Below, piece after piece: positions 10,220-19,440 of a DNA stretch of 64,000 nucleotides. How positions within the stretch are numbered: position 1 is the first letter of the stretch; each line of letters begins with the position of its first letter. Location of the stretch: contig NC_009043.1 in NCBI RefSeq assembly GCF_000209165.1, positions 930,001-994,000 on the forward strand, read 5' to 3'. A program made the position numbers and the translations under genes. Source of the DNA: Scheffersomyces stipitis CBS 6054. Taxonomy: Eukaryota > Ascomycota > Pichiomycetes > Serinales > Debaryomycetaceae. The notes under the pieces are model-generated. The model made no database searches and was not told the origin of the DNA. It saw only the letters and a program-made list of their open reading frames with translations.

Positions 10220-12514
10220 CTACAAGTCGAATCTACCGTTAACGAACTCGTCGTCCATTTGATGGTCCTCGTCTATCTCCATCTCGTCAACTTCGTCGAT
10301 CTGATCGTCGTCGATGACGTCTTCATCAGGAGGTAAGTTGGGGTTTCCTGGAATGAACGAGCCCGAGTTCTTGAACGTGTTCATTCTGTACGACTTACCA
10401 AAATGATCTTCCATGGTCGAGTCGTCCACATACGTAAAGCCCTTGAAGTTTGCCTGGATTCCTGGTGACAATGGCGTGGATGCCAACTCCATCTGCTTCT
10501 TCAACACCGACGTCGACTCGGAGGTAAACTCAGGATCAAAGTTGGAAGTATCTGTCTCAGAAGTCAAATGAGGCTTGAAAGGTGGGGGGATGCTTTTGGC
10601 TCGCAACAACTCCCAGTCGATGTCGTTGAAGAAAGCATGTGCTCTCAACTCTCTGGCATCGTTAATGGCTCCCAATCTGTGCTTGGGGTTTCTGTTCAAT
10701 AAGCCTTTGACAAAGGATCTTCCTTCAGGACTCAAGATCTCCTTGGGGAATCTAACTTTGCCAAATGCAATGTTCTTGTACATCTGTTGAGTGTTGTCAG
10801 CATAGAAAGGAGACCAGCCACAGCACATCTCAAAAATCAAAACTCCCAACGACCAGAAGTCAACCATCTTGGTGTATCCAGATTCGTCTAACAACACTTC
10901 TGGTGCCAAGTACTCTGTGGTGCCACAGAATGTATTGGTGGTTCCGTCGTTGTTTAAGTTAGCCTTCGATAACCCAAAGTCACACAAAGCTATATGTCCA
11001 TTGGCATCCAACAAGATATTTTCTGGCTTCAAGTCTCGGTACACAATATCGTTGTCGTGAAGATGTTCAAGAGCCAAGACCAACTCGGCGATATAGAATT
11101 TTGCTCTATCTTCAGTAAATCTTCCTTCCTTCTGCAAATGCCAGAACAACTCTCCTCCCGACATGTAGTCTGTAACCAAATATAAGTCAGTAGGAGTTTG
11201 AAAGGAAAACTTCAATCCTACAATGAACGGAGAAGCGGCTGCAGAAGTTCTCACCAAGATGTTTCTCTCGCCAATTGTATGGGCAATTTCTTTCTTTTTG
11301 ACAATCACTTTCTTTGATAACACCTTCATGGCGTAGATGCGTTCGGTGTCCTTCTTCTTGACCTGGAAAACCTGGCCAAAAGTACCTTTACCTAACAATC
11401 TTAAGACATCAAAGTCTTCAGGGCCGTACAGCTTCTTGTTATCAAGAGAAGTGTATTCCCATTTGATCTTGATAGACCCACTGACACGCTCACCGACGAT
11501 TCTGGGTTTCAACTGCAACCATTCCGTGCTGTTCTTCTTGTTTATGATGGTAGAAGGAAAAACACGGACATGGCCCAAGAATGCGTCGTCGCGCGCCGAG
11601 TCGTACACCGAGATGTCTAGCTCTGATTTGGAGCCGACAACGTCGAAGATGGCATCGTGGTTCCAGATCGGATTGGAAGAGTCTGAGATGGTGGCTACTT
11701 GTTGCGTAGAAGATTGTCTCGAATAGAGACCAGGTCTGTTGCTGGATGACAGGGTGTTTCTCATTGGCAATGCTCTTCCGCCCAGATGAGGATTAGGGGC
11801 CTTGTTCTGGATGCTGGGAGACTTACCAAAAGATCCAGGAGCATTTGTCACAAACTCCGAGCTTTCAAATGTACACACTACATACGGTTGCGATGCAGTG
11901 ATATCTTTAGCTTCATAGATTGTGATCTTGAGCTTTCCCTTGGGCTGGCTGTTCTTGTTGTTCGAACGTACTGTCTGGCCCGTTTCATCGGTCGTAATAA
12001 TCATGGGCTGGCCCTGAGTGAAAGCCTGTACCGGTTCCTCGGTCAGCGAAGGTTGATTAGGTAATTGTTGTTGGTCGTATTGTGATTGGTTAAATTGAGT
12101 TTGTTGACCAAATTGCTCCTGCTGTTGTTGATTTAGTTGCTGTTGCTGCTGGTTAAGTTGAGATTGTTGTTGTTGAGTCAACGACTGCTGGGAGTAGAAC
12201 TGTCCCAGTAACTCGTTTGACTTGAATGTCTGATTTATGTAAGTTCCAGACCCCGACGATGTCGAGCTTGTTGTGCCGTACACGAGCGAATGGCTGGACA
12301 CTGCAGTCGTAGGTGCTACGTGGGCCAAGCCTTTGGGAAGAAACTTGTTTGTATGGTCATCGGCTAGCTGGTGAGCAACAGCGGGAGTGTGAGCAGTCAG
12401 CACGGGGTTGTCAATGTGATGCTGAGTGTCAGCCGGAGCCGATCCGGGAGCTGGTGAGTTATCTTTTCTGTGGAAGCCACTAAAGCCAAAGATGGACTTG
12501 GCAAAGTCGGCCAT
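10220..12514 (-). CDS. YPK1: AGC protein kinase Ypk1 (SGK-type, TORC2 effector)
   Basis: This 764-residue Ser/Thr kinase is the yeast SGK homologue, controlling sphingolipid synthesis, lipid flippases and cell wall integrity downstream of TORC2 and Pkh1/2. It has a Gln-rich disordered N-terminus (~100-170), a C2-like region (~193-355) and a kinase domain (~368-629) with GKGTFG (375-380), Lys397, YRDLKPEN (Asp494) and CDFG (Asp512). T-loop Thr528 sits in TFCGT, the PDK1-site context. The tail carries the turn motif STPLSPG (Thr680) and the hydrophobic motif FKGFTY (Thr694), the expected TORC2 sites. A CUG-clade yeast usually has one such gene, where S. cerevisiae has YPK1 and YPK2. The acidic C-terminal tail (DEDVIDDDQIDEVDEMEIDED) is typical. 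The promoter is unusually long, 2.1 kb shared with MRPL24. Confidence 0.95.
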   Translation of the reverse strand: MADFAKSIFGFSGFHRKDNSPAPGSAPADTQHHIDNPVLTAHTPAVAHQLADDHTNKFLPKGLAHVAPTTAVSSHSLVYGTTSSTSSGSGTYINQTFKSNELLGQFYSQQSLTQQQQSQLNQQQQQLNQQQQEQFGQQTQFNQSQYDQQQLPNQPSLTEEPVQAFTQGQPMIITTDETGQTVRSNNKNSQPKGKLKITIYEAKDITASQPYVVCTFESSEFVTNAPGSFGKSPSIQNKAPNPHLGGRALPMRNTLSSSNRPGLYSRQSSTQQVATISDSSNPIWNHDAIFDVVGSKSELDISVYDSARDDAFLGHVRVFPSTIINKKNSTEWLQLKPRIVGERVSGSIKIKWEYTSLDNKKLYGPEDFDVLRLLGKGTFGQVFQVKKKDTERIYAMKVLSKKVIVKKKEIAHTIGERNILVRTSAAASPFIVGLKFSFQTPTDLYLVTDYMSGGELFWHLQKEGRFTEDRAKFYIAELVLALEHLHDNDIVYRDLKPENILLDANGHIALCDFGLSKANLNNDGTTNTFCGTTEYLAPEVLLDESGYTKMVDFWSLGVLIFEMCCGWSPFYADNTQQMYKNIAFGKVRFPKEILSPEGRSFVKGLLNRNPKHRLGAINDARELRAHAFFNDIDWELLRAKSIPPPFKPHLTSETDTSNFDPEFTSESTSVLKKQMELASTPLSPGIQANFKGFTYVDDSTMEDHFGKSYRMNTFKNSGSFIPGNPNLPPDEDVIDDDQIDEVDEMEIDEDHQMDDEFVNGRFDL
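12047..12184 (-). repeat. Gln-codon repeat tract inside YPK1
   Basis: CAA/CAG-rich DNA encodes interrupted Gln/Leu runs at about residues 112-157 of Ypk1, read on the minus strand. Such tracts vary in length between strains. Nothing suggests a functional element beyond a disordered linker. Confidence 0.6.
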
Positions 12515-14627
12515 GATGAATAATTGATGATTAATGTATGAAGATGGTGGCGTCTAAAAATTACTATAGAACACTGTTGTATATCTGATGCAAGGCAGTT
12601 AACAGCAGCCAATAGTGACAATGATAGGGATAAATAGCTATGGTGAAAAATATTGTGAATGGCAATAGGGTAGTAGATGAACGTCTATCTTTCGCACAAC
12701 TACAATGGGATGCAATACGGAAACGGCCGAGTGATCTCTGAAAATCGGGCTATACGGCAATAGCAATATGATATGACGGTATTATATCTGGTATAGATAT
12801 CTGACAGTGTCTATAAAGATGGTGGCAATCTATAATAGGCAGTATGGCTCACAATTTCTATATCAGCAGATGGAAGTTCCTCGCTGTTTGATTATTCTTG
12901 GTTCTGGCTCTAGATAAAACAGAAGATGAGTTCGAGAGCTGCACCAGAAGGCAGTGGGGATAGTGGGGAAGAGTGTTACGCGGGAATGGGATGGGTCACA
13001 CTGGCAGGAATAGCCGCACAGTGGAGGGTTTGCTGATGCTGTGGTAGAAGTAATGCTAGCTTAGTAAAGAAGCAACAATTATGGTCAATCTCAGACTCAA
13101 ATCTGATGAGGATGGGTGGATGCTGGTTCCTGTACACAGTGCGTGCGTTTTTTTCTGGTTGAGATAGCGGAACTGAATTGAAGATGGGACAAATCTGTAG
13201 ATACAGATTGTCCTGTGCTTAGAATTGGCGATAGAGCTAGAAGCTACGAGTCGGTCAAACAGCTGGTCAAGTCTATACGACCGTATTGTGCAAATAATTG
13301 TGTACATTTATATACTGGCGAATTCACCTTCAGATTTTTGCATTTGGAGGGAGAATCCAGGCGAAAGCTGTGATTCCGTCGACATATCTATACATTTTTC
13401 TTTCTTATTCCTGCCCCTCTTGTCTTGTGTGTAATTCGTTCCTGGCCTCGTAGATAACATCCAGAAGTCGTCACGTGCGTATCTCGCTGCCTCCAATCCT
13501 TGACGATAGCCACGATTTTTCGCCTGTGTTTGGCTCCGGCATCTGCGGCACGGATCTACCCACCTCAAGGCTAGACGACCTGGGCTTCTGTCTACGCTAT
13601 GCTGATTTTGGCCCTCGAGCCATTGGCTGGCTGTTGGCTTCTGAGGCATATTCTGTCACAAAACGAGTGCAATTCCATCGCCCGCCTCTGTGCAGACTCC
13701 TCTCTGCCAATCACATTGTTTGACCGTTTGTTACTCTCGCTAACTGAACCCATGCACCACCTTCCTATTCGCTGCAGACCGTTGGGTCACGTGAGTTTAA
13801 CAAACCGTTCATCCACGGCTGGAACTTCTAGACCTCCCAGAAGCAATACGGCAGTTTGGGGGTTGCAGTTGCAGGAGGAAGCGGAGCAGCATCTTGTGTC
13901 CGGAACTTGACTTCATTCGTGAGGTGTTTGCCTTTTTGTACGCTTCATTGTAGTCCATGTTAACATTGTTTTCTAAGTTGAAATAGCAAATGGAAAACAG
14001 ATACACGAGCGAAAACTGCCTCTTATTCTTTGAAGTTGGGATGAATTGCTACAGAAAAGTTTTAATTTATAATTTCTACTTAAGTGCTATTTCTACCAAT
14101 AAAGTGTTATGGTTTTGTCAGAATATATGCCAAACAGAGCTATATATTCTTGGAAAATCGTTACTACTTCAGCATACCACAAACCTTCATTCTTGTAGAT
14201 CTAGTCTCTCATAGCCAAGTAACAGGCTTTTCTATCTTGGCCGCCTATCGCTAACTGCAATATGTACAAGCTGCGTATTCTCTTTGCTGATATAGCTGCG
14301 AAAACGATTTCGCAGTCAATTCTGACAGACTTTAGTAGAACTGAAACACAAATAGTACCGAATTTTTCATTAATTTCAGAACCAAATGTCTTTACGGCAT
14401 CTAAACGGTTTCAACATACCCAGCAACATGTATCATCTTCCCTTTCTATGCGACAGAACCACTTCCCTTCATACTCCCATCTGCTACCTACTCTTCCATG
14501 TCTCTGCATGTAGTGCCTCCAATCAGAGTGTGGCCTGCACATTCTCCATTTCAAAATTTTCAACATATTCACTGTTAAATCAACACCTAGAGCCAACCAA
14601 TACTGACCCAACAATACTGCAGCCATA
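12515..14627. promoter_or_regulatory. 2.1-kb divergent intergenic region between YPK1 and MRPL24
   Basis: No protein gene is supported. CACGTG sites occur at 13472-13477 and 13788-13793, a CCAAT near 13708 and a CCCCT stress-type pentamer near 13413. A 113-codon minus-strand ORF (13308-13649) and several shorter ones have basic, low-information sequences without family features. The length suggests long 5' leaders, a regulated YPK1 promoter, or an unseen noncoding RNA. Confidence 0.45.
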
Positions 14628-15428
14628 ATGAACGTTTTGGGTACATCTTGGTTCAGACAGTTGTCGGCCATCAGCCCCAGATCTGGTGTGTCCATCATGA
14701 GGACTTTCAGTACTACTTTGCCAGTGCAGGCTCGCAACAAAAATGACAAATTCTACAAGATCTTGAAATACGTCAAGCCTATAGACACCACTGTGTACGA
14801 AGCTGGCCAGGAGCTTCCGGAAGGAGTGAAGATACCTACTACTAGACCTCAATTCCCCCAATACAGGTATGAGGCCATGTTTTTCAAGAGGCAAAATAGA
14901 GGTTTGTTTGGTGGTGTACAGCGTAAGAGATCCAAGACCTGTTCCGAGAGTGGAAACAAGGGTTTGAGAGTACACTTGCCTAACATCCAGAAGACCAAAT
15001 TGTGGTCAGAAACATTGCAAAAGTCCATCCCCATAAAAGTCAGCACTAAGGTGTTGAAAACAATCACCAAAGAGGGAGGTTTGGATAACTACTTAACCAA
15101 GAACAAGCCATCCAGAGAAAAGACCTTGGGCTTGAAAGGATGGCAGTTGAGATACCAAGTGTTGAAACAACGCGAACTCAACGAATTGCCTGCTATCAAG
15201 GATGAGGAGGACAAGATCCGACAAGTATTTTACATCCATGAAGACGGCAAGAGATTTGTAGTGGGCAAGAATAAGTTGTTGAAGGAATTGTATCCATTTG
15301 TTAGAAGGGACAGCTACACCCATGTAAGTCATGCTGACTTTACTAGAACCCACAACTACTTAAGCATTGCCGAAGTGGTCAAGAAGTTGGAACAATATCC
15401 CTTCGATTTCTCCAAGGTCACCATATAA
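14628..15428 (+). CDS. MRPL24: Mitochondrial ribosomal protein bL28m (Mrpl24)
   Basis: A 266-residue protein of the large subunit of the mitochondrial ribosome; yeast Mrpl24 is about 258 residues. The N-terminus, up to the FSTTLPVQ segment, is a basic hydroxylated presequence. A bL28-like core follows, with RQNRGLFGGVQRKRSKTCSESGNKGLRVHLPNIQKTKLWSE cut into its typical pieces: GLFGG, basic RKRSKT, then RVHLPN and KLWS. The distal half (~150-266) is the fungal mitochondrial extension. Two in-frame ATGs (14628 and 14697) could start it; the first gives the longer presequence and is taken here. It is divergent from YPK1 across a long spacer. Confidence 0.85.
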   Translation: MNVLGTSWFRQLSAISPRSGVSIMRTFSTTLPVQARNKNDKFYKILKYVKPIDTTVYEAGQELPEGVKIPTTRPQFPQYRYEAMFFKRQNRGLFGGVQRKRSKTCSESGNKGLRVHLPNIQKTKLWSETLQKSIPIKVSTKVLKTITKEGGLDNYLTKNKPSREKTLGLKGWQLRYQVLKQRELNELPAIKDEEDKIRQVFYIHEDGKRFVVGKNKLLKELYPFVRRDSYTHVSHADFTRTHNYLSIAEVVKKLEQYPFDFSKVTI

Positions 15429-16235
15429 CCTTTGCATCTTGTAATTAAGAGCCATTGTCCGGATAGGATCCGCTGGGGCATACATAACGATACTATAGCT
15501 GTACATAAGAAGTAATACAAAACAAGTAATACAACAAGCAGAAGTGTACTTCTACCACTGGACGTATAAAGGGAGAGTAATTACATGGTTTGAATTCAAT
15601 TATGGTATGTGGCCATGCTCTTGAAGTAAGTTTGAACCCTTTTCCTATATGACACAATTGTGGTCCTTGAATTTTATTAAGCTATTCTTGTTTCTGATCA
15701 TGTCCTTGTCTATTCATGTAATGATAGATCCATATATATATGGGATATGTATATCTCATAGTATCTTCTATCAGAACACTTGAAATCTCAGTCTGTGTAC
15801 TTTACATTTTTCATGATCAATTCCAAACTACGAGTTCTATTCTCGTCCCTTACGTTTAATTAGCATCTAACTGAATGTTCATTTGCATCTTTCATAGGGC
15901 ATATGTGTTGCAGCCAGATAACGGTGTTAAGTATAGATCTCATGACTCGGGTCCCGTGCACAATTCACCAGATTAGAAGTAAAATAACAGTCACAAATAT
16001 CACGTGTGCCACAATTTCTCTCTTGGAGTTGTATATGCAATACAATTTATTAATCACTCACGTGATTTAATCTAACTGTAGGCTCTCATTATGGCTCGCA
16101 TAGTAACTTTGGCATCGTCTTCTGTGCAAACTTTCCGCACGGTACGAAAAATTTTCGAACAACTACTCTACTAAAAAAATTGAAGTTGAAGAGTTTTCTT
16201 TCTCAGTAACTAATACTTCAATAACATCAGATAAA
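15429..16235. promoter_or_regulatory. 807-bp region containing the RPL36 promoter
   Basis: It holds MRPL24's 3' flank and the RPL36 promoter. CACGTG hexamers (Cbf1-type) lie at 16001-16006 and 16059-16064, 235 and 177 bp before the RPL36 ATG. An RRPE-like GAAAAATTTTC is at 16146-16156. Cbf1, together with Tbf1, is reported to control ribosomal protein genes in Candida, so the paired sites fit. I did not find a good Tbf1 ACCCTAA match here. Confidence 0.55.
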
Positions 16236-17040
16236 ATGGCTAGAACCGGTATGTCTAGAACGAGAACAGTGTAACCCTTGAACCAAATGAGAAAAGACAA
16301 ATGATATGAATAAGAAAGTAGAAAAGTGCCAACGCGATAATGCTCGAATCGTCAGAAGTTCAATATGATAAGGCCAAACCTTGAATGCACTTAAGATTAA
16401 TCCCATACAACAAGAAAAAGAATCAAAACAGTAAAATATACCAGAGATTACTAGGACGGAGTAAGAAGATATCGAACAATGTGAACATATTCTATTCGAA
16501 GCGAATCCAATCATTTTTCAGGATGACCTAGTAGTATCATTAGGAGTCTAATAATTCTGAAAACTTTTCAGTGCCAGATCCATCATATTCCAAGACTTTC
16601 ATATCAAGATCTGAAAGAAATTGTAAATCCAACTTGCGGAGCAGAAGGCAAGATTTCAAAATTTTTACATCTATTTTCGTGTCATGTATTTTCAAACAAT
16701 AGTCGAGGAACACATTATCAGCTTATGTGAATAATATACTAACGTCGTTGTAGGAATTGCTGTTGGATTAAACAAGGGTCACAAGACTACCGCTAAGGAA
16801 GTTGCTCCAAAGATCTCTTACAGAAAGGGTGCTCTTTCCAAGAGAACCGACTTCGTCAGAAACATCGTCAAGGAAGTTGCTGGCTTAGCCCCATACGAAA
16901 GAAGATTGATCGAATTGATCAGAAACGCCGGTGAAAAGAGAGCTAAGAAGTTGGCCAAGAAGAGATTGGGTACCCACAAGAGAGCCTTGAAGAAGGTTGA
17001 AGAAATGAACAAGGTCATTGCTGAAACCAGAAGACACTAA
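16236..17040 (+). CDS. RPL36: 60S ribosomal protein eL36, spliced: join(16236..16248,16754..17040)
   Basis: Exon 1 encodes MART and the first base of the next codon. Exon 2 continues [13 protein letters not shown] and ends at TAA 17038-17040, giving 99 residues; eL36 is about 100 residues in yeast. It is a component of the large cytosolic ribosomal subunit. The [20 protein letters not shown] region is the conserved basic helix. Codon use is strongly biased (TTG, AGA, AAG, GGT, no CTG), as expected for a highly expressed gene. Only exon 2 would appear in an unspliced reading, and it has no ATG at the right place, so the small first exon decides the true start. Confidence 0.95.
16249..16753 (+). 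other. RPL36 intron
   Basis: The 505-nt intron starts GTATGT (16249), has branch site TACTAAC at 16737-16743, and ends TTGTAG at 16753. The branch adenine lies only about 11 nt from the 3' splice site, a short spacing common in CUG-clade yeasts. No clear snoRNA box set was seen inside it. Confidence 0.95.
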
Positions 17041-17432
17041 GTTATTTAGTTCATATCGACTTCATCACCAATAATAATACATCAATAATTAAAGATTTAT
17101 GAATTTGGGCTTCTTCTGTATCATTTTTATAGTGTAAATGTAAAATAGCACGTTTAGACACTGATGTAGTATGGAGGTATAGAATCTTCGTAGCCATGCT
17201 GTATTAAAGGTAACAGTAATCTATACTTGTTCTAAAGTGTGTTATATCTTCGTTGTTTTCACGAAGCGTACCTGAAGTAGTTCTTCAATTTATATTAAAA
17301 GAGAACCAACCGTTTTGTGTCTTTTTTTCCCCCATAGTTAAGACTCAAATATACCAAACCAATTTTTCAATTCGAGATCCTCGAATAGTTCATTAGTAGC
17401 CATAATACCTCCGTATATAATTCCAATCAAAT
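17041..17432. other. 392-bp intergenic region after RPL36
   Basis: RPL36 3' flank and promoter of the next plus-strand gene. It contains one copy of the recurring decamer CATAGTTAAG (17333-17342), 90 bp before the next ATG. Nothing else stands out. Confidence 0.4.
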
Positions 17433-18192
17433 ATGTGGCGAATAAAAGGACTCAATTACATCCTGGCCCATCGGTTCTGCCGTCTGCTTTCTACTAATCT
17501 TCCTCCTCCTTCTCATTTCTCTAATCCAGGAGAGATCCCGAACACCTACAATAGCAAAACTACACTGATAGACCAACACCAAACATCTCCAGTTTCTTCG
17601 CAAAATAGTCAGACGCCATCTACATTACCTCCTCCAACGTCCAGTGACAGAAGCAGCCCTCTTAAGGAAATCACTACCTTGTTAGCGATGGGCACGTTGG
17701 GGTATTTGGCTATAGACAATTACTTGAACCGTGTCAAGTTAGAGAAATTAGCCAATGAAACTACCGCCATCAACCTCAAAGCTCTCCAGATCCAACAGAC
17801 AAACTTCCTAAATGCCCGAAAAGTTCGAGATCTCCAGGTTCTTCAAGAAAGAAGAGACTATGCAAAGAGAGACTTCAAAATGGGCTTACATATAGCAATA
17901 TTACGCCAACAATTGGCAGACCTCGGAGTTGAGCCGATAGATATCGAAACTGCCATCAAGGAGTTTGAAAAGAACGTCAGAGCTGATAATTCAGTCAAAA
18001 ACGTCAGTGGTCAAACCCTTTGGTTGGTGGATAATTCTCGTACGTATAACTAAACTACTATAATGTACCTATTACTGCGGCACGGGTACTTTCACTAACT
18101 CATACTAACTCAAATCCTTAGCTCTAAAGGCATACATGCCCGACCCACACGACTACGATAAGAAGAAAGTCGAGGGAAGCTCCAAGACCTGA
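17433..18192 (+). CDS. Unidentified mitochondrial-type membrane protein, spliced: join(17433..18039,18122..18192)
   Basis: I do not recognise this family. The spliced product is 225 residues. The N-terminus (MWRIKGLNYILAHRFCRLLS) looks like a mitochondrial presequence: basic, amphipathic, no acids. A Ser/Pro/Thr-rich linker follows, then one hydrophobic segment (~85-102, ITTLLAMGTLGYLAI) and a helical charged region with probable coiled coil. A plain reading stops 14 nt after a GTACGT donor at 18040. Splicing to the TAG acceptor at 18121 restores an ending DNSPLKAYMPDPHDYDKKK and a stop at 18190-18192. The splice phase works and the MPDPHDYD tail looks protein-like. Its neighbours CMC4 and the DUF1640 gene are also mitochondrial. 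The function is unknown; inner membrane anchoring is inference. Confidence 0.75.
18040..18121 (+). other. Intron in the 17.4-kb gene
   Basis: An 82-nt intron with GTACGT donor at 18040, branch site TACTAAC at 18103-18109, and acceptor CTTAG ending at 18121. Removing it joins C to CT, keeping the frame open for 23 more codons. All three signals are present and correctly ordered. Confidence 0.85.
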
Positions 18193-18252
18193 TTTAGACT
18201 CATGAATAGACCAAATTATGTATATATTTCAAACTGTAGTTTATAGCTAGAT

Positions 18253-18332
18253 ACCCTAACTGGTTACCCGGAATTGATTGTATAGTTTTAACACGTGACA
18301 TCAGTTTTCAATTTTCATCATCACCTATAAAA
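18253..18332 (+). promoter_or_regulatory. Tbf1/Cbf1/TATA-type promoter for a candidate snoRNA
   Basis: ACCCTAA (18253-18259) matches the Tbf1 core, CACGTGAC (18292-18299) matches Cbf1, and TATAAAA lies at 18326-18332, all within 80 bp. Tbf1 sites followed by TATA boxes are known at yeast snoRNA promoters. No protein start follows on the plus strand, which points to a noncoding transcript. Confidence 0.5.
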
Positions 18333-18384
18333 TTGCATCTCGAGCAAAATTTTATTGTGTATTTGTCTTCTTTTCTTCATACAA

Positions 18385-18565
18385 TGTCTTTAAGATAGGC
18401 GCCCATTAGAGTCACGGTTTATATGAATTCCTCTACATATAATCTATAACCACTCTGTGGTTTTTTCGTGCTCGGGTAATCCTTAGATTAATAGTTTTCA
18501 CCAACCCTGTTCTGTCGAGTCTTACTGGATTAATGGAGAGACTACGCGGTTCTAGACTTACAGTT
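18385..18565 (+). ncRNA. Candidate H/ACA box snoRNA
   Basis: The segment between two convergent genes folds as expected for an H/ACA RNA: hairpin, H box, hairpin, ACA. Hairpin 1 has GAG-t-CACG (18409-18416) pairing with CGTG-CTC (18467-18473), plus an inner AACCAC/GTGGTT stem. The H box is AGATTA (18485-18490, ANANNA), 14 nt after CGTG. Hairpin 2 has AACC (18503-18506) with GGTT (18548-18551), and AGTCT (18518-18522) with AGACT (18539-18543). ACA is at 18560-18562, 16 nt after the upper stem, matching the 14-16 nt rule. The promoter elements before it support a Pol II snoRNA. The ends are estimated. I cannot name the target or the snoRNA; a fortuitous fold is the main alternative. Confidence 0.45.
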
Positions 18566-18876
18566 AGTTTATGTTATTGTAGTTGTAGATTCTATGTACA
18601 TAATGACTTCGTTGGGTAAGGCTAAAAGCTATCTACTCATGAGTTATAGTGATGTAGTATTGCTGTTCAGAGCAAAACTATCTGAACAAGATGGTAAGTA
18701 ACAGAATAAAGCTGATTGCATCGAGATTCTACTACCATGATGGCACCTCTTCTTATTTCAAACGGATTCCTACACAATTTTGGATTGTTATTGTTATTGT
18801 AAGATGATGACTGCGAAATTGGCTTTGTATGTCGTTATTTTATCTGTCCGAGTTTCGTTGCTATACTCAACTTGAC

Positions 18877-19137
18877 TTAACCTCCAGTTCTATGCTCAAT
18901 TAACTCAGCATCAATATTGCCTAACTCTCTCTGCTTCAACTTGAGCTGCAACAACTTGAACTTGGGACAACATACTGTGGTACTTTCTGCCCCATTCTTC
19001 TCGTAAAATTGCTTGCAACAGAGATAAAGCTCGTCTATAAGTTTGGTGCACCTAGACTCATTATAGCCATTTGCCAGCAAACAATCTTGAATAGCACAAG
19101 CTTGCGGTTTACAAGGATCGCTATTTCGACCAGACAT
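18877..19137 (-). CDS. CMC4: Twin CX9C mitochondrial intermembrane space protein Cmc4
   Basis: An 86-residue protein with two CX9C motifs: Cys9/Cys19 and Cys30/Cys40, plus a CC pair at 58-59. This is the Mia40-imported coiled-coil-helix-coiled-coil-helix fold of the intermembrane space. The segments ACAIQDCLL, IDELYLCC and GAESTTVCCP closely follow yeast Cmc4 (73 residues) as I remember it. Cmc4 is conserved from yeast to the human CMC4/MTCP1 small protein, but its exact role is unclear. The start is the only in-frame ATG before the first cysteine. It is transcribed toward the candidate snoRNA. Confidence 0.9.
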   Translation of the reverse strand: MSGRNSDPCKPQACAIQDCLLANGYNESRCTKLIDELYLCCKQFYEKNGAESTTVCCPKFKLLQLKLKQRELGNIDAELIEHRTGG

Positions 19138-19440
19138 TATACAGCTTGATTCTCAACTTTTTATATTGCTGCTTTATAGGTCAGGAATCGAAACAAATTT
19201 GAATTCAATTCAGGAAAAGAAGTTAACTCTTTGCTAAATGTAACTCCCGAATTTTCACTTCTCTTTTGTGCCAAACCAGATATCAATTCTTCAATGATGT
19301 TACACCAACTAACCAAATAAATGCATGTGCACTTCAACTCTCCTATTGTGTCTGCTACTAGGCTTTCGCTATCTATACTACGTCTTCAATCAAATTCTGG
19401 TTCGTCGAGCTCAGCAGTCGTCGTCGGCTGATGATAATAT
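19138..19440. other. 303-bp intergenic region between CMC4 and the DUF1640 gene
   Basis: CMC4 promoter and 3' flank of the next minus-strand gene. I see no element worth naming. Confidence 0.4.

Noticed and set aside
13308..13649. 113-codon minus-strand ORF in the YPK1-MRPL24 gap
   Set aside because: Arg/Gln/Ser-rich with no motifs, membrane segment or codon bias like the neighbours; not supported as a gene.
16249..16753. Possible snoRNA inside the RPL36 intron
   Set aside because: No matching C/D or H-ACA box pair at proper spacing was found; TGAT-like and CTGA-like words are scattered.
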